A stretch of DNA of 64,000 nt from Salinispira pacifica (GTDB lineage Bacteria; Spirochaetota; Spirochaetia; DSM-27196; Salinispiraceae): positions 3,267,570 through 3,331,569 of the forward strand of contig NC_023035.1 of the NCBI RefSeq assembly GCF_000507245.1, written 5' to 3'. A model generated the notes under the pieces. The model was given only the letters and a program-made list of their open reading frames with translations, was not told the origin of the DNA and made no database searches. Positions 25,761-35,390 of the stretch are shown here, piece after piece. Positions within the stretch are counted from its first letter, which is position 1, and the number at the start of each line of letters is the position of its first letter. Position numbers and translations under genes: made by a program.

Positions 25761-27651
25761 TTGTATGACTCCCCTGAAAAAAGGTAGGGAATTCCCAAAA
25801 TTTTGTTGATAGGGTAAAATTCCGCATCGGGGGGAGCGGATGTTTCGAAAGAACGAAGGACATAAGCAGCAGAGAATGTTTACATCGGTGGACCAACTTC
25901 CTGAGACTGCAAGAAAACACCTTGAACAGTCCTGGGCACAGGTTTTCTACCATGAATATTTCTGCAGGATTAACGAGGAGGTCTTCTCCGTTCTCTACAG
26001 TGATAAGCATTCACGGCCCAACACGCCTATCAATATTCTGGTAGGCTTTGAAACCCTCAAATCCGGATTCGGCTTAAGTGACGAGCGACTCTATGATCAT
26101 TTCATGTTTGATCTGAAGTTCCGCTACGCCCTGGGCTTGAAGGACTTTGACGAAGGAAACTTTGAGCTGCGTACTATCTACAACTTCCGCTCAGCGGTGA
26201 GTGCCTATGAAGAGGAACACAGGGTTAATCTGATTCACAAGGCAAGTGAACAGATAACCGACGAGCAATTGAAACAGTTTCAGATAAAAACCGGCCTACA
26301 GCGGATGGATTCAACCATGGTGCAGAGTAACATCCGCAAGATGAGCCGTCTGCAGCTGTTGGTAGAAATCATCCATCGCTTTTACCGTATGCTCAGTGAA
26401 GAAGAACAGAAAGCGTATGAGCAGCTGTTTGCCAGGTATGTGAAAGAAGACTCCCTGCACTATTGCTGCCGGGTGAAACGGGACGAGATGGACGGGCGAC
26501 TTGAGCAGCTTGGAAAAGATCTATCGACTATGCTGGAATGTTTTGAAGACGTGCACGGAGATGAAAAAGCGTACCAGCAGGCCTTCAGGGTTTTTGGTGA
26601 ACACTTTCGTTTTGAACAGGAATCTATCGTTGTGCGAGAAAGTAAAGAACTCGGTGGTAGCACCTTGCAGTCTCCTGATGATGAAGAGGCCACCTTCAGG
26701 ACGAAAAGCAGAGAAAGCTCCCGGGGGTATGGTGCAAATATCACGGAAACTTGCGATGAAGATAATAATCTCCAACTCATCAGCAGGGTAAGTGTGGCGC
26801 CAAACATAACCGATGACCAGCAATTTCTGGCCGAAGATATTGAGAACCTGAAAGAGCGGGAGGGAATCGATGAAGTGTATACCGATGCGGGGTATACGGG
26901 AGAGGCGGCAGCCAAGGCAACAGCAACATATCAGGTAAGCCAGCACGTGAGTGCCATCAAGGGAAGGAAAAAAGAGAAGACGAGAGTGGGCCTGGAAGAT
27001 TTCACCGTCACTCGAACCAGTGAAGGAAAGGTGACTGCTATCATCTGTCCAAATGGCCAGGGCGGGGAGCTGCGGGAAAGTAAAAAAGCAGCAGACCGCT
27101 ATACCGCCGGGTTTTCTGCCGACGGCTGTCAGGCTTGCCCCTTTGTCAACCAGTGCCCGGCAAAGCGGCTGAAAAAGCGACCAAGTTATGTTCTTCATTT
27201 TACTGCGACCGATTTGCGGGTTGCCGCCACCAGGAAGCAGGTAGCAGAAACAGGAAAAGAGATTACCAATAAGCGGGCATCAATAGAGAGTACCGTTCGA
27301 AGTGTTATTCACCCCTTTGGTGGCCATCTCTGTAAACTACCAGTGCGGGGCAGGCATCGGGTTACCACCATGATGGTCTTGAGTGCCATGATGGTTAACA
27401 TTCGCAGAATCAGGGGATACCTGTTTCCCGAAGATGGGTCAAAACCAATTCCGGATGGATATGCACTCTGTTAGAAGCGAAAAGGGGAAAGGGAAAGCCC
27501 TTCGGGGTGGGGGTACAGATAAATAGCCGGTAAAGAAAGTGGCGGGGGCCCTCCCATAGGGTTATCTCCCCCTATGGGGCTGGATTCCCCGACCAATTTT
27601 TCCGGGTTTTTTTGAATTTACCATCAAGCTTTTTTCAGGGGAGTCTTGTAT
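25761..27651. mobile_element. IS1182-family insertion sequence with 6-bp target duplication
   Basis: The element proper is 25767-27645. Inverted ends of 17 bases, GACTCCCCTGAAAAAAG (25767-25783) and its complement (27629-27645), match exactly. They are flanked by TTGTAT at 25761-25766 and 27646-27651, a perfect direct repeat left by insertion. One intact transposase gene fills most of the element. The intact ends and duplication point to a recent insertion in the gap upstream of the Liv operon. Confidence 0.95.
25840..27474 (+). CDS. IS1182-family transposase
   Basis: 544 residues. The N-terminal domain (about 1-150) has the family pattern GFETLKSGFGLSDERLYDHFMFDLKFRYALGL. Candidate DDE residues are Asp in QRMDSTMVQSN (about 157), Asp in VYTDAGYTGEAA (about 348) and Glu in RASIESTVRSVIHPFGG (about 485). 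A Cys cluster (DGCQACPFVNQCPAKR) lies before the last acidic residue, as in relatives. The frame is complete and its element has perfect ends, so it is probably functional. Confidence 0.95.
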   Translation: MFRKNEGHKQQRMFTSVDQLPETARKHLEQSWAQVFYHEYFCRINEEVFSVLYSDKHSRPNTPINILVGFETLKSGFGLSDERLYDHFMFDLKFRYALGLKDFDEGNFELRTIYNFRSAVSAYEEEHRVNLIHKASEQITDEQLKQFQIKTGLQRMDSTMVQSNIRKMSRLQLLVEIIHRFYRMLSEEEQKAYEQLFARYVKEDSLHYCCRVKRDEMDGRLEQLGKDLSTMLECFEDVHGDEKAYQQAFRVFGEHFRFEQESIVVRESKELGGSTLQSPDDEEATFRTKSRESSRGYGANITETCDEDNNLQLISRVSVAPNITDDQQFLAEDIENLKEREGIDEVYTDAGYTGEAAAKATATYQVSQHVSAIKGRKKEKTRVGLEDFTVTRTSEGKVTAIICPNGQGGELRESKKAADRYTAGFSADGCQACPFVNQCPAKRLKKRPSYVLHFTATDLRVAATRKQVAETGKEITNKRASIESTVRSVIHPFGGHLCKLPVRGRHRVTTMMVLSAMMVNIRRIRGYLFPEDGSKPIPDGYALC

Positions 27652-27791
27652 ACATTTACATGCAAAAAAATACAGTATCAGTCGATTTTTCTATAATTAT
27701 TCAACATATTGAACGAAGTTGCCGTGTAATTATCCATGTTCATGGGTATGTGCCGGGTGATATTTCACCGGAGTCAGCCCGTTCATGCAGG

Positions 27792-28727
27792 TCACATGAA
27801 TGCCTGCTTCAGCACAATCATCAGGTCAAGGCTGATACCGGCGGCCCAGTGAAGGAGAATCACCGGGAAAATGGAGCGGGTGCGTATGACCACCACCCCG
27901 GCGATGAAGCCGAAAATAATTGTGGCAAAGGTTTCCGAAACCGGATGGGGAAGGTGCACCAGCACGGTGGGCAGGGTCTGGAGCATTGCAAGAGCCAGGA
28001 CCGCAGGATCCTTCAGCTGCTGAGCTGTGGATCGGTCCCGGGCATGATTCACCAGACGGATATCTCCCAGCCCCCGGTTTCTTGCCCCCTTGTTGGCACG
28101 GTCATTATCAACATCACGCTGCTCAAGGTAGTTCAGCAACGGAATCACCATCAGCCCCCGGAAAAGAATTTCCCATGGAAGATAGTAGAAGATCAGATAG
28201 GAAAGGCCGTGAATCAGAAAATAGAAAGGCGAGGCCTGAATGCTCAGCTGTACCACGGCATCGGACCAGGGATAAAACGCCGCCATCTCTTCATTAAACG
28301 CGGATGCGGCGGTGACCAATATAAACAGAGGAAAAAGCAGCCAGTAGGCTTTCCAGCGGAACATTCCCGGTGTCCAGGACAGCCCCGCATCTTTCAGATT
28401 GTAGCCCAATGCAAATGCAGCCAGCAGTGGGAGAGCCCCCATACAGAGGAACGACAGCAGAAAGCGGGAAGCGTAAAACGCAAGATCCAGACTCAACGGG
28501 ACGGAGCGGGCGCCGGTAGCCCCGCCTTCTTCGGCGGCGGCTTGCAGACCTGCGGCGGCTTGCAGACCTGCATCCATTTCAGCCCCGAACCCGGAGAACA
28601 GTTCCGGACTTACCAGGGGCGCTTCCGCCAGGGGTGGATTCAGGTACATGTATGCAATAAGACAGACACTGAAAACGACAATCATCAGGGGAGCACGGTA
28701 GCTTCGGATAGCGGAAAGGACCTTCAT
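27792..28727 (-). CDS. CPBP-family intramembrane protease-like protein
   Basis: 311 residues from the ATG at 28727, with AGGA eight bases upstream; a longer frame would run into the divergent SDR gene. About eight membrane helices. The Abi/CPBP signature appears as YLPWEILFRGLM (a variant of EExxxR with one Glu) and a second His motif near LVHLPHPVSETFATIIFGF and LLHWAAG. Known members process prenylated peptides or act in bacteriocin immunity. The variant first motif leaves activity open. Residues about 53-64 are an in-frame 18-bp duplication (GLQAAA twice). Confidence 0.75.
   Translation of the reverse strand: MKVLSAIRSYRAPLMIVVFSVCLIAYMYLNPPLAEAPLVSPELFSGFGAEMDAGLQAAAGLQAAAEEGGATGARSVPLSLDLAFYASRFLLSFLCMGALPLLAAFALGYNLKDAGLSWTPGMFRWKAYWLLFPLFILVTAASAFNEEMAAFYPWSDAVVQLSIQASPFYFLIHGLSYLIFYYLPWEILFRGLMVIPLLNYLEQRDVDNDRANKGARNRGLGDIRLVNHARDRSTAQQLKDPAVLALAMLQTLPTVLVHLPHPVSETFATIIFGFIAGVVVIRTRSIFPVILLHWAAGISLDLMIVLKQAFM
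28535..28570. repeat. 18-bp tandem duplication inside the CPBP gene
   Basis: CGGCGGCTTGCAGACCTG occurs at 28535-28552 and again at 28553-28570. It encodes the doubled GLQAAA segment in an extramembrane loop. Same period as the arrays at 2473 and 41003. Confidence 0.9.
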
Positions 28728-28806
28728 GGCGAATATCCTACTCTTGTCCGCCTTTCTTTGTCTATCCACTTCACAGAAACAGGGAACCTGGCCTATGCTG
28801 TAGATT

Positions 28807-29910
28807 ATGAAGATTCTCGTTTCAGGCATTTCCGGTTTTATCGGGTCCCATCTTGCAGCCGCCCTTTCCGTTCTCGGACATGAGGTTACCGGTACCTACC
28901 GGAGCAATCCTCCCCGGGATATCCGACGATACGCAGAGGGCTTTCCCCCGGTGAACGGCCGCTCTGCGGTCACCGCCGGAAGCGTTACCGGGGTGCGGGC
29001 CGACCTGAGTGAATATCAGACTGTTGAGGATCTCATTCGGGGAAAGGATGCGGTCATTCACGTGGCCGGCCTGGTGGGCGACTGGGGGACCAAGGAACGG
29101 TTTCACCGGGCAAATATTCTGCCGGTGGAACATATAATCCGGGGAATCAGGACCATACGGAAGCAGGACAGCTCACAGGCTCCCGGGTATTTTATCCATA
29201 CTTCCAGCATCTCCGTTCACGGCTTCGGAGATCTGGTGAATGCAGGCGAAGAAGGGCCGTATTTCAAACTTATCACCCACTACCAGCGGAGCAAGCTGGA
29301 AAGCGAAGAAATTGTTCAGGAATTCTCCCGGACCGAACCCACGGTATGCGGAATTATCCGGCCGGGAAACGTGTACGGTCCCGAGGATACCACCACCATG
29401 TACCCCATGCTGGACGCCATCCGGGATGGAAAAATGGGGTTTGTGGATGGAGGAAAGCGGCTCACCTGCCCGGTTTTTATCGACGATATGGTATCCGCCT
29501 ACATCAGCCTTCTGGACAAAATGGAGGAGGATCCTGAACCTGTAAACGGCGAAGTATTCAATATTACCGGCGGCGAACAGATAAGCTGGAAGGAACAGAT
29601 CGGCCTCTGTGCAGAAAAATCCGGTCTTCCACGGCCGCGGCTGAACGCTCCGGGATGGCTTGTGCTGCCGGTTTCCGGCATCCTGGCGGGACTCTATGCT
29701 CTGGCGGGATCCAAGAATCCCCCGGATCTGACCCCTTACCGCATCCAGCAGGTGAGGAATAACTACCACTTTTCCATGGAAAAGGCCCGGCATCTGCTGG
29801 GCTGGGAGCCCCGGACACCCTTCGCCCAGGGAATCGTTCCCACTGTCCGGGCCTGGAAGGAAGAAAACGGAGACGGTTCGGAACGGGAAGGCCGGGGGCT
29901 GGGATCATGA
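28807..29910 (+). CDS. NAD(P)-dependent epimerase/dehydratase, extended SDR family
   Basis: 367 residues. The Rossmann motif GISGFIGS (about 7-14) and the catalytic Tyr159-x3-Lys163 (YQRSK) with a preceding Ser region (HTSSISVHG) are present, so it should be an active oxidoreductase or epimerase. The C-terminal half has a hydrophobic patch (WLVLPVSGILAGLYALAG, about 280-300) as in 3-beta-hydroxysteroid dehydrogenase-like and related membrane-associated SDRs. Substrate unknown. The next gene overlaps its stop by 4 bases, so the two are probably co-translated. Confidence 0.88.
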   Translation: MKILVSGISGFIGSHLAAALSVLGHEVTGTYRSNPPRDIRRYAEGFPPVNGRSAVTAGSVTGVRADLSEYQTVEDLIRGKDAVIHVAGLVGDWGTKERFHRANILPVEHIIRGIRTIRKQDSSQAPGYFIHTSSISVHGFGDLVNAGEEGPYFKLITHYQRSKLESEEIVQEFSRTEPTVCGIIRPGNVYGPEDTTTMYPMLDAIRDGKMGFVDGGKRLTCPVFIDDMVSAYISLLDKMEEDPEPVNGEVFNITGGEQISWKEQIGLCAEKSGLPRPRLNAPGWLVLPVSGILAGLYALAGSKNPPDLTPYRIQQVRNNYHFSMEKARHLLGWEPRTPFAQGIVPTVRAWKEENGDGSEREGRGLGS

Positions 29911-30110
29911 TCCGGAACAAACCTTTCGGGCTGTTCGCCGTGCTGGCCGTGCTTGCCCTGCTGGTGATCTGGATTCCGGTAATTCAGCAGCTCATGCCAG
30001 GTAGCAGCTCGGCGTTCAGCATGGAAACATGGCTCCTGCTGAGTATTCTGGCAAGCGTGGGCATCCTTCTGCTCTTCTTCATCCTCTACATTCTCAGCAG
30101 AAAAAAATGA
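29907..30110 (+). CDS. Small two-TM membrane protein
   Basis: 67 residues with two hydrophobic helices (about 8-28 and 44-63) and a short basic end (SRKK). The ATG overlaps the SDR stop (ATGA), and the stop overlaps the hemW start (ATGATG), which strongly supports a real gene in a three-gene unit. Function unknown. Confidence 0.7.
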   Translation: MIRNKPFGLFAVLAVLALLVIWIPVIQQLMPGSSSAFSMETWLLLSILASVGILLLFFILYILSRKK

Positions 30111-31177
30111 TGCCTCCCGCCCTCTACATTCATATTCCTTTCTGCAGCAGCCGCTGCCACTACTGCAATTTTTACTTTGAAACAGGATGGAACGAACGGA
30201 TTCTCCGCAACACCCTGGACCGGAGCCTTGAGGAATTTCAGCAGTACTACCGGGAGCTTGGATATCCGGGAATATCCACCGTATATCTGGGAGGGGGAAC
30301 GCCCAGCGTCATTCCTCCGGAAATGATGGGCGATTATCTGAGCCGCCTCTTCCGTCTCATACGCCGGGACAACAGTTTTCCCAGGGTGATGGAGCTTGAT
30401 GTGGAAGCCAATCCCGAGTCGTTGAGCCGTGATTTTCTGGAGCGGATTGCCGCCGAAAGCAGGGAACACTGCAGCACTCTGCGCCTGAGTCTGGGGGTTC
30501 AGAGTTTTCAGCCCCGGATTCTCCGCTCACTGGGTCGTTTGAGCAGCACAGATGATATTCACACCGCACTGAAAACGGCCATTGAGTTCAAATCCGATGC
30601 GCCCCTTCCATTTGCACTGAACTGCGACCTGATCTACGGCGCAGGAGAGCAGTCTCTGGAAGATTTTCAGGAAGATCTGCAGGAACTTCTGTACTATGAA
30701 CCCGACGGTATCAGCCTCTACGAGCTCACCGTGGAAGAGCGCACTCCCCTGGCTCAGGCAGTAGCCGCCGGGCGAAAGACCGTTGCGGATGCCCCCCGGT
30801 TGGACAGCCTCTGGGCGCTGGCTCAGGAAACCCTGGGCGAACATGGGTACCGCAACTACGAGATCAGCAACTTTTCCAGGCCCGGGAAGGAAAGCAAACA
30901 TAATTTTGCCTACTGGCGGCTGCGGCCCTACATTGGTATCGGTCCCGGCGCCGTGAGCACTCTCCCGTTTGGTTCCCGCCCCGTCCGCATTGAAAATCCG
31001 GATCTGTTTGAATACCGCCGCCTCGATTTCGGACAGAATCTTCTGCATCCGGGTCCGGGCTGCCCCGGCCCTGCCCCGGGGAATCCGCACGGGATGTGCC
31101 CGGGGAAACCGCCGAAGATGCTGATGCTGATGGGCAGATGCCCCGGCATATTTCCGGCCGATCAGTGCAGGAATTGA
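30107..31177 (+). pseudogene. hemW: HemW-like radical SAM protein, N-terminal part (frame breaks after about 31012)
   Basis: Starts at ATG 30107 (or 30110) and overlaps the preceding stop. The radical SAM motif is CSSRCHYC (Cys13, 17, 20), followed by VYLGGGTPSVIP, DVEANPES and LRLSLGVQSF, which place it with HemW/HemN-like heme chaperones. After EYRR (about 31021) the frame enters Pro/Gly-rich sequence unlike HemW and stops at 31177. The true C-terminus continues in the -1 frame. Joining both gives about 445 residues, longer than the usual 380-400 because of the low-complexity linker. One missing base in the G/C runs of 31012-31110 would explain the break. Confidence 0.8.
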
Positions 31178-31443
31178 CGGGAAATGAGCTGTTTTTGGAG
31201 ATGTTCATTACCGGATTGCGGACCCTTGCCGGTGTGGGCATGACAGATATCCAGCGTATTTTCGGCAACAACGGAGCCGCCCTTGCAACTGAAATTGCCG
31301 CCGGCTGGAAGGACCATCTGCGGCCTCATCCCCGGAGGATGATCCTGAAGAGCGGGTCACGATTCACCATGGACGTACTGCTCAAGCAGCTGCCGGAGCT
31401 TCTGGAGGATCATCCCCGGCTCCGGATTCTTCAGTGGCCCTGA
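31096..31443 (+). pseudogene. hemW: HemW-like C-terminal part in shifted frame
   Basis: Carries the HemW C-terminal domain: NELFLEMFITGLRTLAGVGMTDIQRIF and RFTMDVLLKQLPELLEDHP. The frame is open back to 31012, so the junction lies between 31012 and about 31110. It has no convincing start of its own and belongs with the radical SAM part upstream. Confidence 0.75.
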
Positions 31444-31467
31444 CCCGGAAGCTGACAGTTGTCTCCG

Positions 31468-31791
31468 TCACTCATCCAATAGATCATCCATGAATTCATC
31501 CTCGGGGCAAATACCCAGATCTCTGCAGATATCCGGCAGATACGGGTCTTCAAGCATGGGCATGTAGCGGATCAGCGTTCTGCTGGCTCGCACATCCCCC
31601 CTCCCGATTGCAGCTATATACCAACAGCAAATCAGTTTTCCCAGATGTCCGAGATTTTCCCGAAGATACCGGATCTTTCCCTTTTCCTCCGCCGGCAAAT
31701 GAATTTCCCCATTCCGGATTGCCCAGTGGAGCTCTTCACTGATATCTTCCCTTCTGCGTGTCCGGGAGTCAATGAGTTCAATATGTTTCAT
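31468..31791 (-). CDS. Small hypothetical protein (107 residues)
   Basis: A charged, mainly helical protein with many acidic residues at the C-terminus (CPEDEFMDDLLDE). GGAGG precedes the ATG by a good distance. It follows the small gene at 31806-32018 by 14 bases, so both are probably one unit. No family recognised; no membrane segment or signal peptide. Confidence 0.65.
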   Translation of the reverse strand: MKHIELIDSRTRRREDISEELHWAIRNGEIHLPAEEKGKIRYLRENLGHLGKLICCWYIAAIGRGDVRASRTLIRYMPMLEDPYLPDICRDLGICPEDEFMDDLLDE

Positions 31792-31805
31792 ACCTGCCTC
31801 CAGAG

Positions 31806-32018
31806 TCAGTTGAGGCTGATACGATCGGGGATTCGCACCAGAAGCAGCAGGATGTGCCGTGCCAGCAGACGATCCCCCGTCCGGAGACTGTCCAGATAGA
31901 GTTTAAGAATCACTTGGTGGCACATACATTCGCCGGGGGCGGATCCGCCATACACAGCTCTTACTGCATTTCCGGCATATCTTCCAGAATTAACTGAATA
32001 CGTCCGTTGCGTTTCCAT
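31806..32018 (-). CDS. Small hypothetical protein (70 residues)
   Basis: Preceded by a strong AGGGGGG ribosome binding site. The C-terminal half (LKLYLDSLRTGDRLLARHILLLLV) is amphipathic and Leu-rich. Two cysteines and a histidine occur close together in the middle (GECMCHQ). First gene of the small pair. No family recognised. Confidence 0.5.
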   Translation of the reverse strand: METQRTYSVNSGRYAGNAVRAVYGGSAPGECMCHQVILKLYLDSLRTGDRLLARHILLLLVRIPDRISLN

Positions 32019-32264
32019 AATACCCCCCTGAATGTATTTTTATACTCTATACTTTGATAATTAACCGCTCCTTTCCAGCCCTCCGATTGCTCCATTTTAT
32101 AATTTCCCGGTGTTTTTTTTCGGTATGATGAGCAGATTGCACCGGAACCACTAAACAAAGGTCTAAATTTTCCGTACCATCGCCGAAGTCAATTATGCTT
32201 TCATACACCGTGCAGCACGGTGCTGCACTGCGATGTGCATACTGTATGTTGGGATACGCTGCTG
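32019..32264. other. Intergenic gap
   Basis: 246 bases, AT-rich near 32040-32160. A GC-rich inverted stretch CGTGCAGCACGGTGCTGCACTG lies near 32209-32230, with arms GTGCAGCAC and GTGCTGCAC, close behind the stop of the ABC-F gene on the minus strand. It may be part of a terminator, though no T-run follows. Confidence 0.4.
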
Positions 32265-34175
32265 CTACAGCGAAACATACTTTTCATACAACTGGTTGAT
32301 CTGTTTCTCCACCTTTTCCAGTTTCTCTCCCAGGGACCGCGCCCTTGAATGGTCTCCCCGCTCCAGGGCCTGTTCCATGAGCCGTTCAATTCCTTTTTTC
32401 CGGGTCTCTTCCTCCTCCAGCCGCATCTCCAGACGCAAACCTTCCCTGGTATTCCGGTCATCCGAAACCTTGTCCGAAGCGCTGCCGTTCCGCTCCCGGT
32501 GACGCTGCTTCAGGTTTCCCGAGGACTTGAAACGGCCATTACCTCCATGGGTATTTCCCCTGTGATGGAAGTACTCTGTAAAGCTTCCTTCGAACAGTTC
32601 AATACCTCCGGATGATATTTCTGCAATGCCGTACACCAGTTTATCCAGAAAATAGCGGTCGTGACTCACCACCAGAAGCGTACCCCGGAAATCGCTGAGC
32701 GCATCTTCAAGGGCTTCCCTGGCGGGAATATCCAGGTGATTGGTGGGCTCATCCATGATAATAATATCCGGCTTTTCATACATGATTCGGGCAATCTGAA
32801 GCCGGTTCTTTTCCCCGCCGGACAACGAGCTGAGATTCTTTTCAAAATCGGAAAATGAAAAACCCATGGGCAGAATCAGATTAACAGCCTGGTTTTTGCT
32901 CACCGCCCCCCAACTCTGCACCTCATCCCCCAGGGTACGGGCCCCTGAACTGAACCGCGGCTCCTGCATGACATACCCCGGCTTCAGGCTGTTTACCATC
33001 CGCAGGTGGGGGTGATCCCAGTGGCCGAATTCCACCAGATCATTCAGGAGCGTGGTTTTACCGCTGCCGTTTTCACCGATCAGGGCAATTCGGCTTCCCC
33101 GGGGGATTTCAAGATTCACACGGTTGAACAGCTGCACCGAGGGAAAGGCCCGGCTGTAATCCACGATTCGGATGGCCGCATCCCCCTTCTCTTCCCCTGA
33201 GGCGAACTGCATGCTGATCTCCCTGCTGGCAAGAGATTCCGAGGTTCGTGCCCGGGACTGTTCCTGCTTTAACCGGCTTTTGGCGGCTCTGAGCCGTTTT
33301 CCCCAGGAGGGGTCGGGGCGGGATGCCGCAATTCTGGCAAATCGCTCCACCATTTCTGTGATTTGCTGAACTTTCTTTGCATCTGCCTGTGCCGCGGCTT
33401 CATCTGATGCTGCTTTTCGAAGACGTTGAATTCTATACGCCGAGTAGTTTCCCCGGAACTGCTTCACTTCACCGTTTCTCAGTTCAAGAATGGTACCGGC
33501 ACAGCGGTCCAGAAGGTAGCGGTTATGACTCACCATCAGCACCCCTCCCCGGAAGCTGCGGATAAACTCTTCCAGCCACGCAAGGGCCCGGTAATCCAGA
33601 TGGTTGCCCGGTTCATCCAGAATGAGAAGATTGGGAACGGTCATCAGCTGACTGATCAGACTGAGAATGCTCTGCTCGCCCCCGGAAAGCTTACCCGCTG
33701 GAATATCCGCACGATCCGCAAGATCTGCCTGGCTCAGGAGCTCCAGAGCACGGGCAGGGGCATTATCTCCGTCCACCGACTCGAAGCTTTCTCTGGCCCG
33801 TGCGTATTCCGCCAGCCTCCGGTTAAGCAGCCCTTCATCCGGCGATTCGCTGTGTTCCGAGAGGGCGTCCTCGGCGTTTCTCAGGGCGGTTTCATAGGGA
33901 TGCAGCTTCGCCATCATCACCTGGAGAACAGAGAGGGCGGGATCAAAAACCGGCGTTTGGGGAACAACTGCCATGCGGGTCTGATCTGCCACGGAAAGTA
34001 CTCCGTCGTCCGCATACTCCATTCCCGTTATAATCCGCAGGATGGTGGTTTTCCCCGAGCCGTTGGGGCCGATAAGCCCGTAGCGTTCGTTTCCATTAAT
34101 CGCGAAACTGACGGATTTCAGTACCTGCCCGCCGGCATAGTTTTTTGAGATATTATGTAATTCCAGAAATTTCAT
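32265..34175 (-). CDS. ABC-F family ATP-binding protein
   Basis: 636 residues, two ABC domains and no membrane helices. First domain: Walker A GPNGSGKTT (about 36-44), signature KLSGGEQS, Walker B LLILDEPGNHLDYRA. A linker helix pair rich in Arg/Lys/Gln follows (about 240-315). Second domain: GENGSGKTT, SLSGGEKN, DIIIMDEPTNHLDIPA. The C-terminal extension (about 540-636) is a charged coiled coil. ABC-F proteins act on the ribosome in translation or antibiotic protection; the subfamily cannot be assigned by eye. GAGGAG precedes the ATG. Confidence 0.93.
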   Translation of the reverse strand: MKFLELHNISKNYAGGQVLKSVSFAINGNERYGLIGPNGSGKTTILRIITGMEYADDGVLSVADQTRMAVVPQTPVFDPALSVLQVMMAKLHPYETALRNAEDALSEHSESPDEGLLNRRLAEYARARESFESVDGDNAPARALELLSQADLADRADIPAGKLSGGEQSILSLISQLMTVPNLLILDEPGNHLDYRALAWLEEFIRSFRGGVLMVSHNRYLLDRCAGTILELRNGEVKQFRGNYSAYRIQRLRKAASDEAAAQADAKKVQQITEMVERFARIAASRPDPSWGKRLRAAKSRLKQEQSRARTSESLASREISMQFASGEEKGDAAIRIVDYSRAFPSVQLFNRVNLEIPRGSRIALIGENGSGKTTLLNDLVEFGHWDHPHLRMVNSLKPGYVMQEPRFSSGARTLGDEVQSWGAVSKNQAVNLILPMGFSFSDFEKNLSSLSGGEKNRLQIARIMYEKPDIIIMDEPTNHLDIPAREALEDALSDFRGTLLVVSHDRYFLDKLVYGIAEISSGGIELFEGSFTEYFHHRGNTHGGNGRFKSSGNLKQRHRERNGSASDKVSDDRNTREGLRLEMRLEEEETRKKGIERLMEQALERGDHSRARSLGEKLEKVEKQINQLYEKYVSL

Positions 34176-34200
34176 TTCGGCAACTCCTCGTGTGTTGTGC

Positions 34201-34238
34201 CCCGGATTTGTCCGGGAATCCTGTCCGCCTGAAGGCGG
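34201..34238 (-). promoter_or_regulatory. Two consecutive hairpins in the leader of the ABC-F gene
   Basis: CCCGGA-TTTG-TCCGGG (34201-34216) and CCGCC-TGAA-GGCGG (34225-34238) are perfect stems. They lie 26-63 bases upstream of the ABC-F start. ABC-F genes are sometimes controlled by leader attenuation, so these could be regulatory, but no T-run or leader peptide was established. Confidence 0.35.
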
Positions 34239-34869
34239 TTCGGGATGTATTGCAACGAGGACTCCGAATGTTCTTCCCGAGGGATGACCCGGGTCCGGCG
34301 CATTACTGCGCCCTGTGGTTTGAACCGGTGCTCAGAAAGCCTATGGCGGAGTCCCCCTGAGCTGCCATCCGGTACTGCGTATGAGTTGTTGGGTATGCAT
34401 AAGGGGCTCCTTGTTTTATGTTTCCCGGATCATCGGCGAATCACTTGGACTGGACGAGGGCTTTGCGCGACGACGACCCCATGAGCAGGCTGGCGGCGGC
34501 CGTTCCCATTGACTTCAAAGCGTTCACTTACCAACAATCCGGTGGACAGCGTAGCCCGAAAACCGGGATAAATCCATCCGTATTTCCGGCATTTTCGCTG
34601 ATTTTTCTCCCATTGGGACTGAATAGCCTGCATCAGGTGTTGTACTGTTTAAATGGAACTGTCTTCCGGGAGAAACGGGTATGTGTGCCGCCGCCGGCCT
34701 CGCTGGGAGCTCCGCTGTGGTTCTCTATACGGGGGGTCGCCTCTGTCGTTCTCTATACGGGGTTCTCTATATTGGGTCCTCTCTCCGGCAGCCTGTCAGG
34801 AGAACTGTCATGAGAACTGTCCGGGCCGGAAGAAGTTTCCGAAAACCAGAAGCCTCTCAGGAGCAAGAA
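34239..34869. other. Long gap without a confident gene
   Basis: About 630 bases. One frame near 34418-34560 reads ANHLDWTRALRDDDPMSRLA and could be a decayed transposase N-terminus, but this is weak. Short direct repeats TTCTCTATACGGGG occur at 34721-34734 and 34749-34762, with a partial third copy at 34763. I saw no tRNA or known RNA. Confidence 0.4.
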
Positions 34870-35367
34870 ATGAAAACCATTGAAATCGTGTATGCAAGCA
34901 AAACCGGTACCAGCAAAGATGTTGCCAGGCGCATCGCTGAGAATCTGAACTCAGCCCTGAAACCGGCTGAAATTCAGGCAGAGTCCGTGGAATTAAGCGG
35001 CCGCAACGGCGACAGCACCCCCTGGGCTGTAATTGCCGGGGGTCCGATTAACGGTATGCGGTTGCGCCAGGATATCGGGAATTTTATTGACGGCGAACAA
35101 TTGTTCGCGGTGTTCTCTGTGTCGTACCTGGTGAAACATGCAAGAAAAATGTGGCAGAAGTCCATCACCAGAAACGTTGCGGAACACGCTTCCAGAGCGG
35201 GTGCGGAAACCTACCGGGTATTCGGCGGCAGAGCTGAAAGCGCCATGCCCGGCTTCGCCCGATTTCTTTTCGGCCTTCCCGCAGATATGCCCATGGAAAC
35301 CCTGGATATGAGCGAAGTTGACGAATGGAGCGGCGAGCTGGCTGAAAAACTGCGAAGCCGCATCTGA
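34870..35367 (+). CDS. Flavodoxin-like protein (HemG-type)
   Basis: 165 residues from the ATG at 34870, which has AGGAG upstream; longer reading lacks a ribosome binding site and runs into the repeats. The FMN phosphate loop ASKTGTSKDVA (about 9-19) is clear. The later part (FSVSYLVKHARKMWQKSI, YRVFGGRAESAMPG) resembles flavodoxin-domain protoporphyrinogen oxidases of the HemG kind, though flavodoxins of other roles remain possible. It lies convergent with the sugar importer, a strong stem-loop between them. Confidence 0.75.
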   Translation: MKTIEIVYASKTGTSKDVARRIAENLNSALKPAEIQAESVELSGRNGDSTPWAVIAGGPINGMRLRQDIGNFIDGEQLFAVFSVSYLVKHARKMWQKSITRNVAEHASRAGAETYRVFGGRAESAMPGFARFLFGLPADMPMETLDMSEVDEWSGELAEKLRSRI

Positions 35368-35390
35368 AGCTGCAAATCCTCATCTGAAAT

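Noticed and set aside
32200-32235. Possible intrinsic terminator after the ABC-F gene
   Set aside because: A good inverted repeat exists, but no T-run follows on either strand; recorded only as part of the gap.
34418-34813. 131-codon frame that might be a transposase start
   Set aside because: No ribosome binding site, runs through short repeats, only a vague likeness in the first 40 residues and no terminal repeats found.
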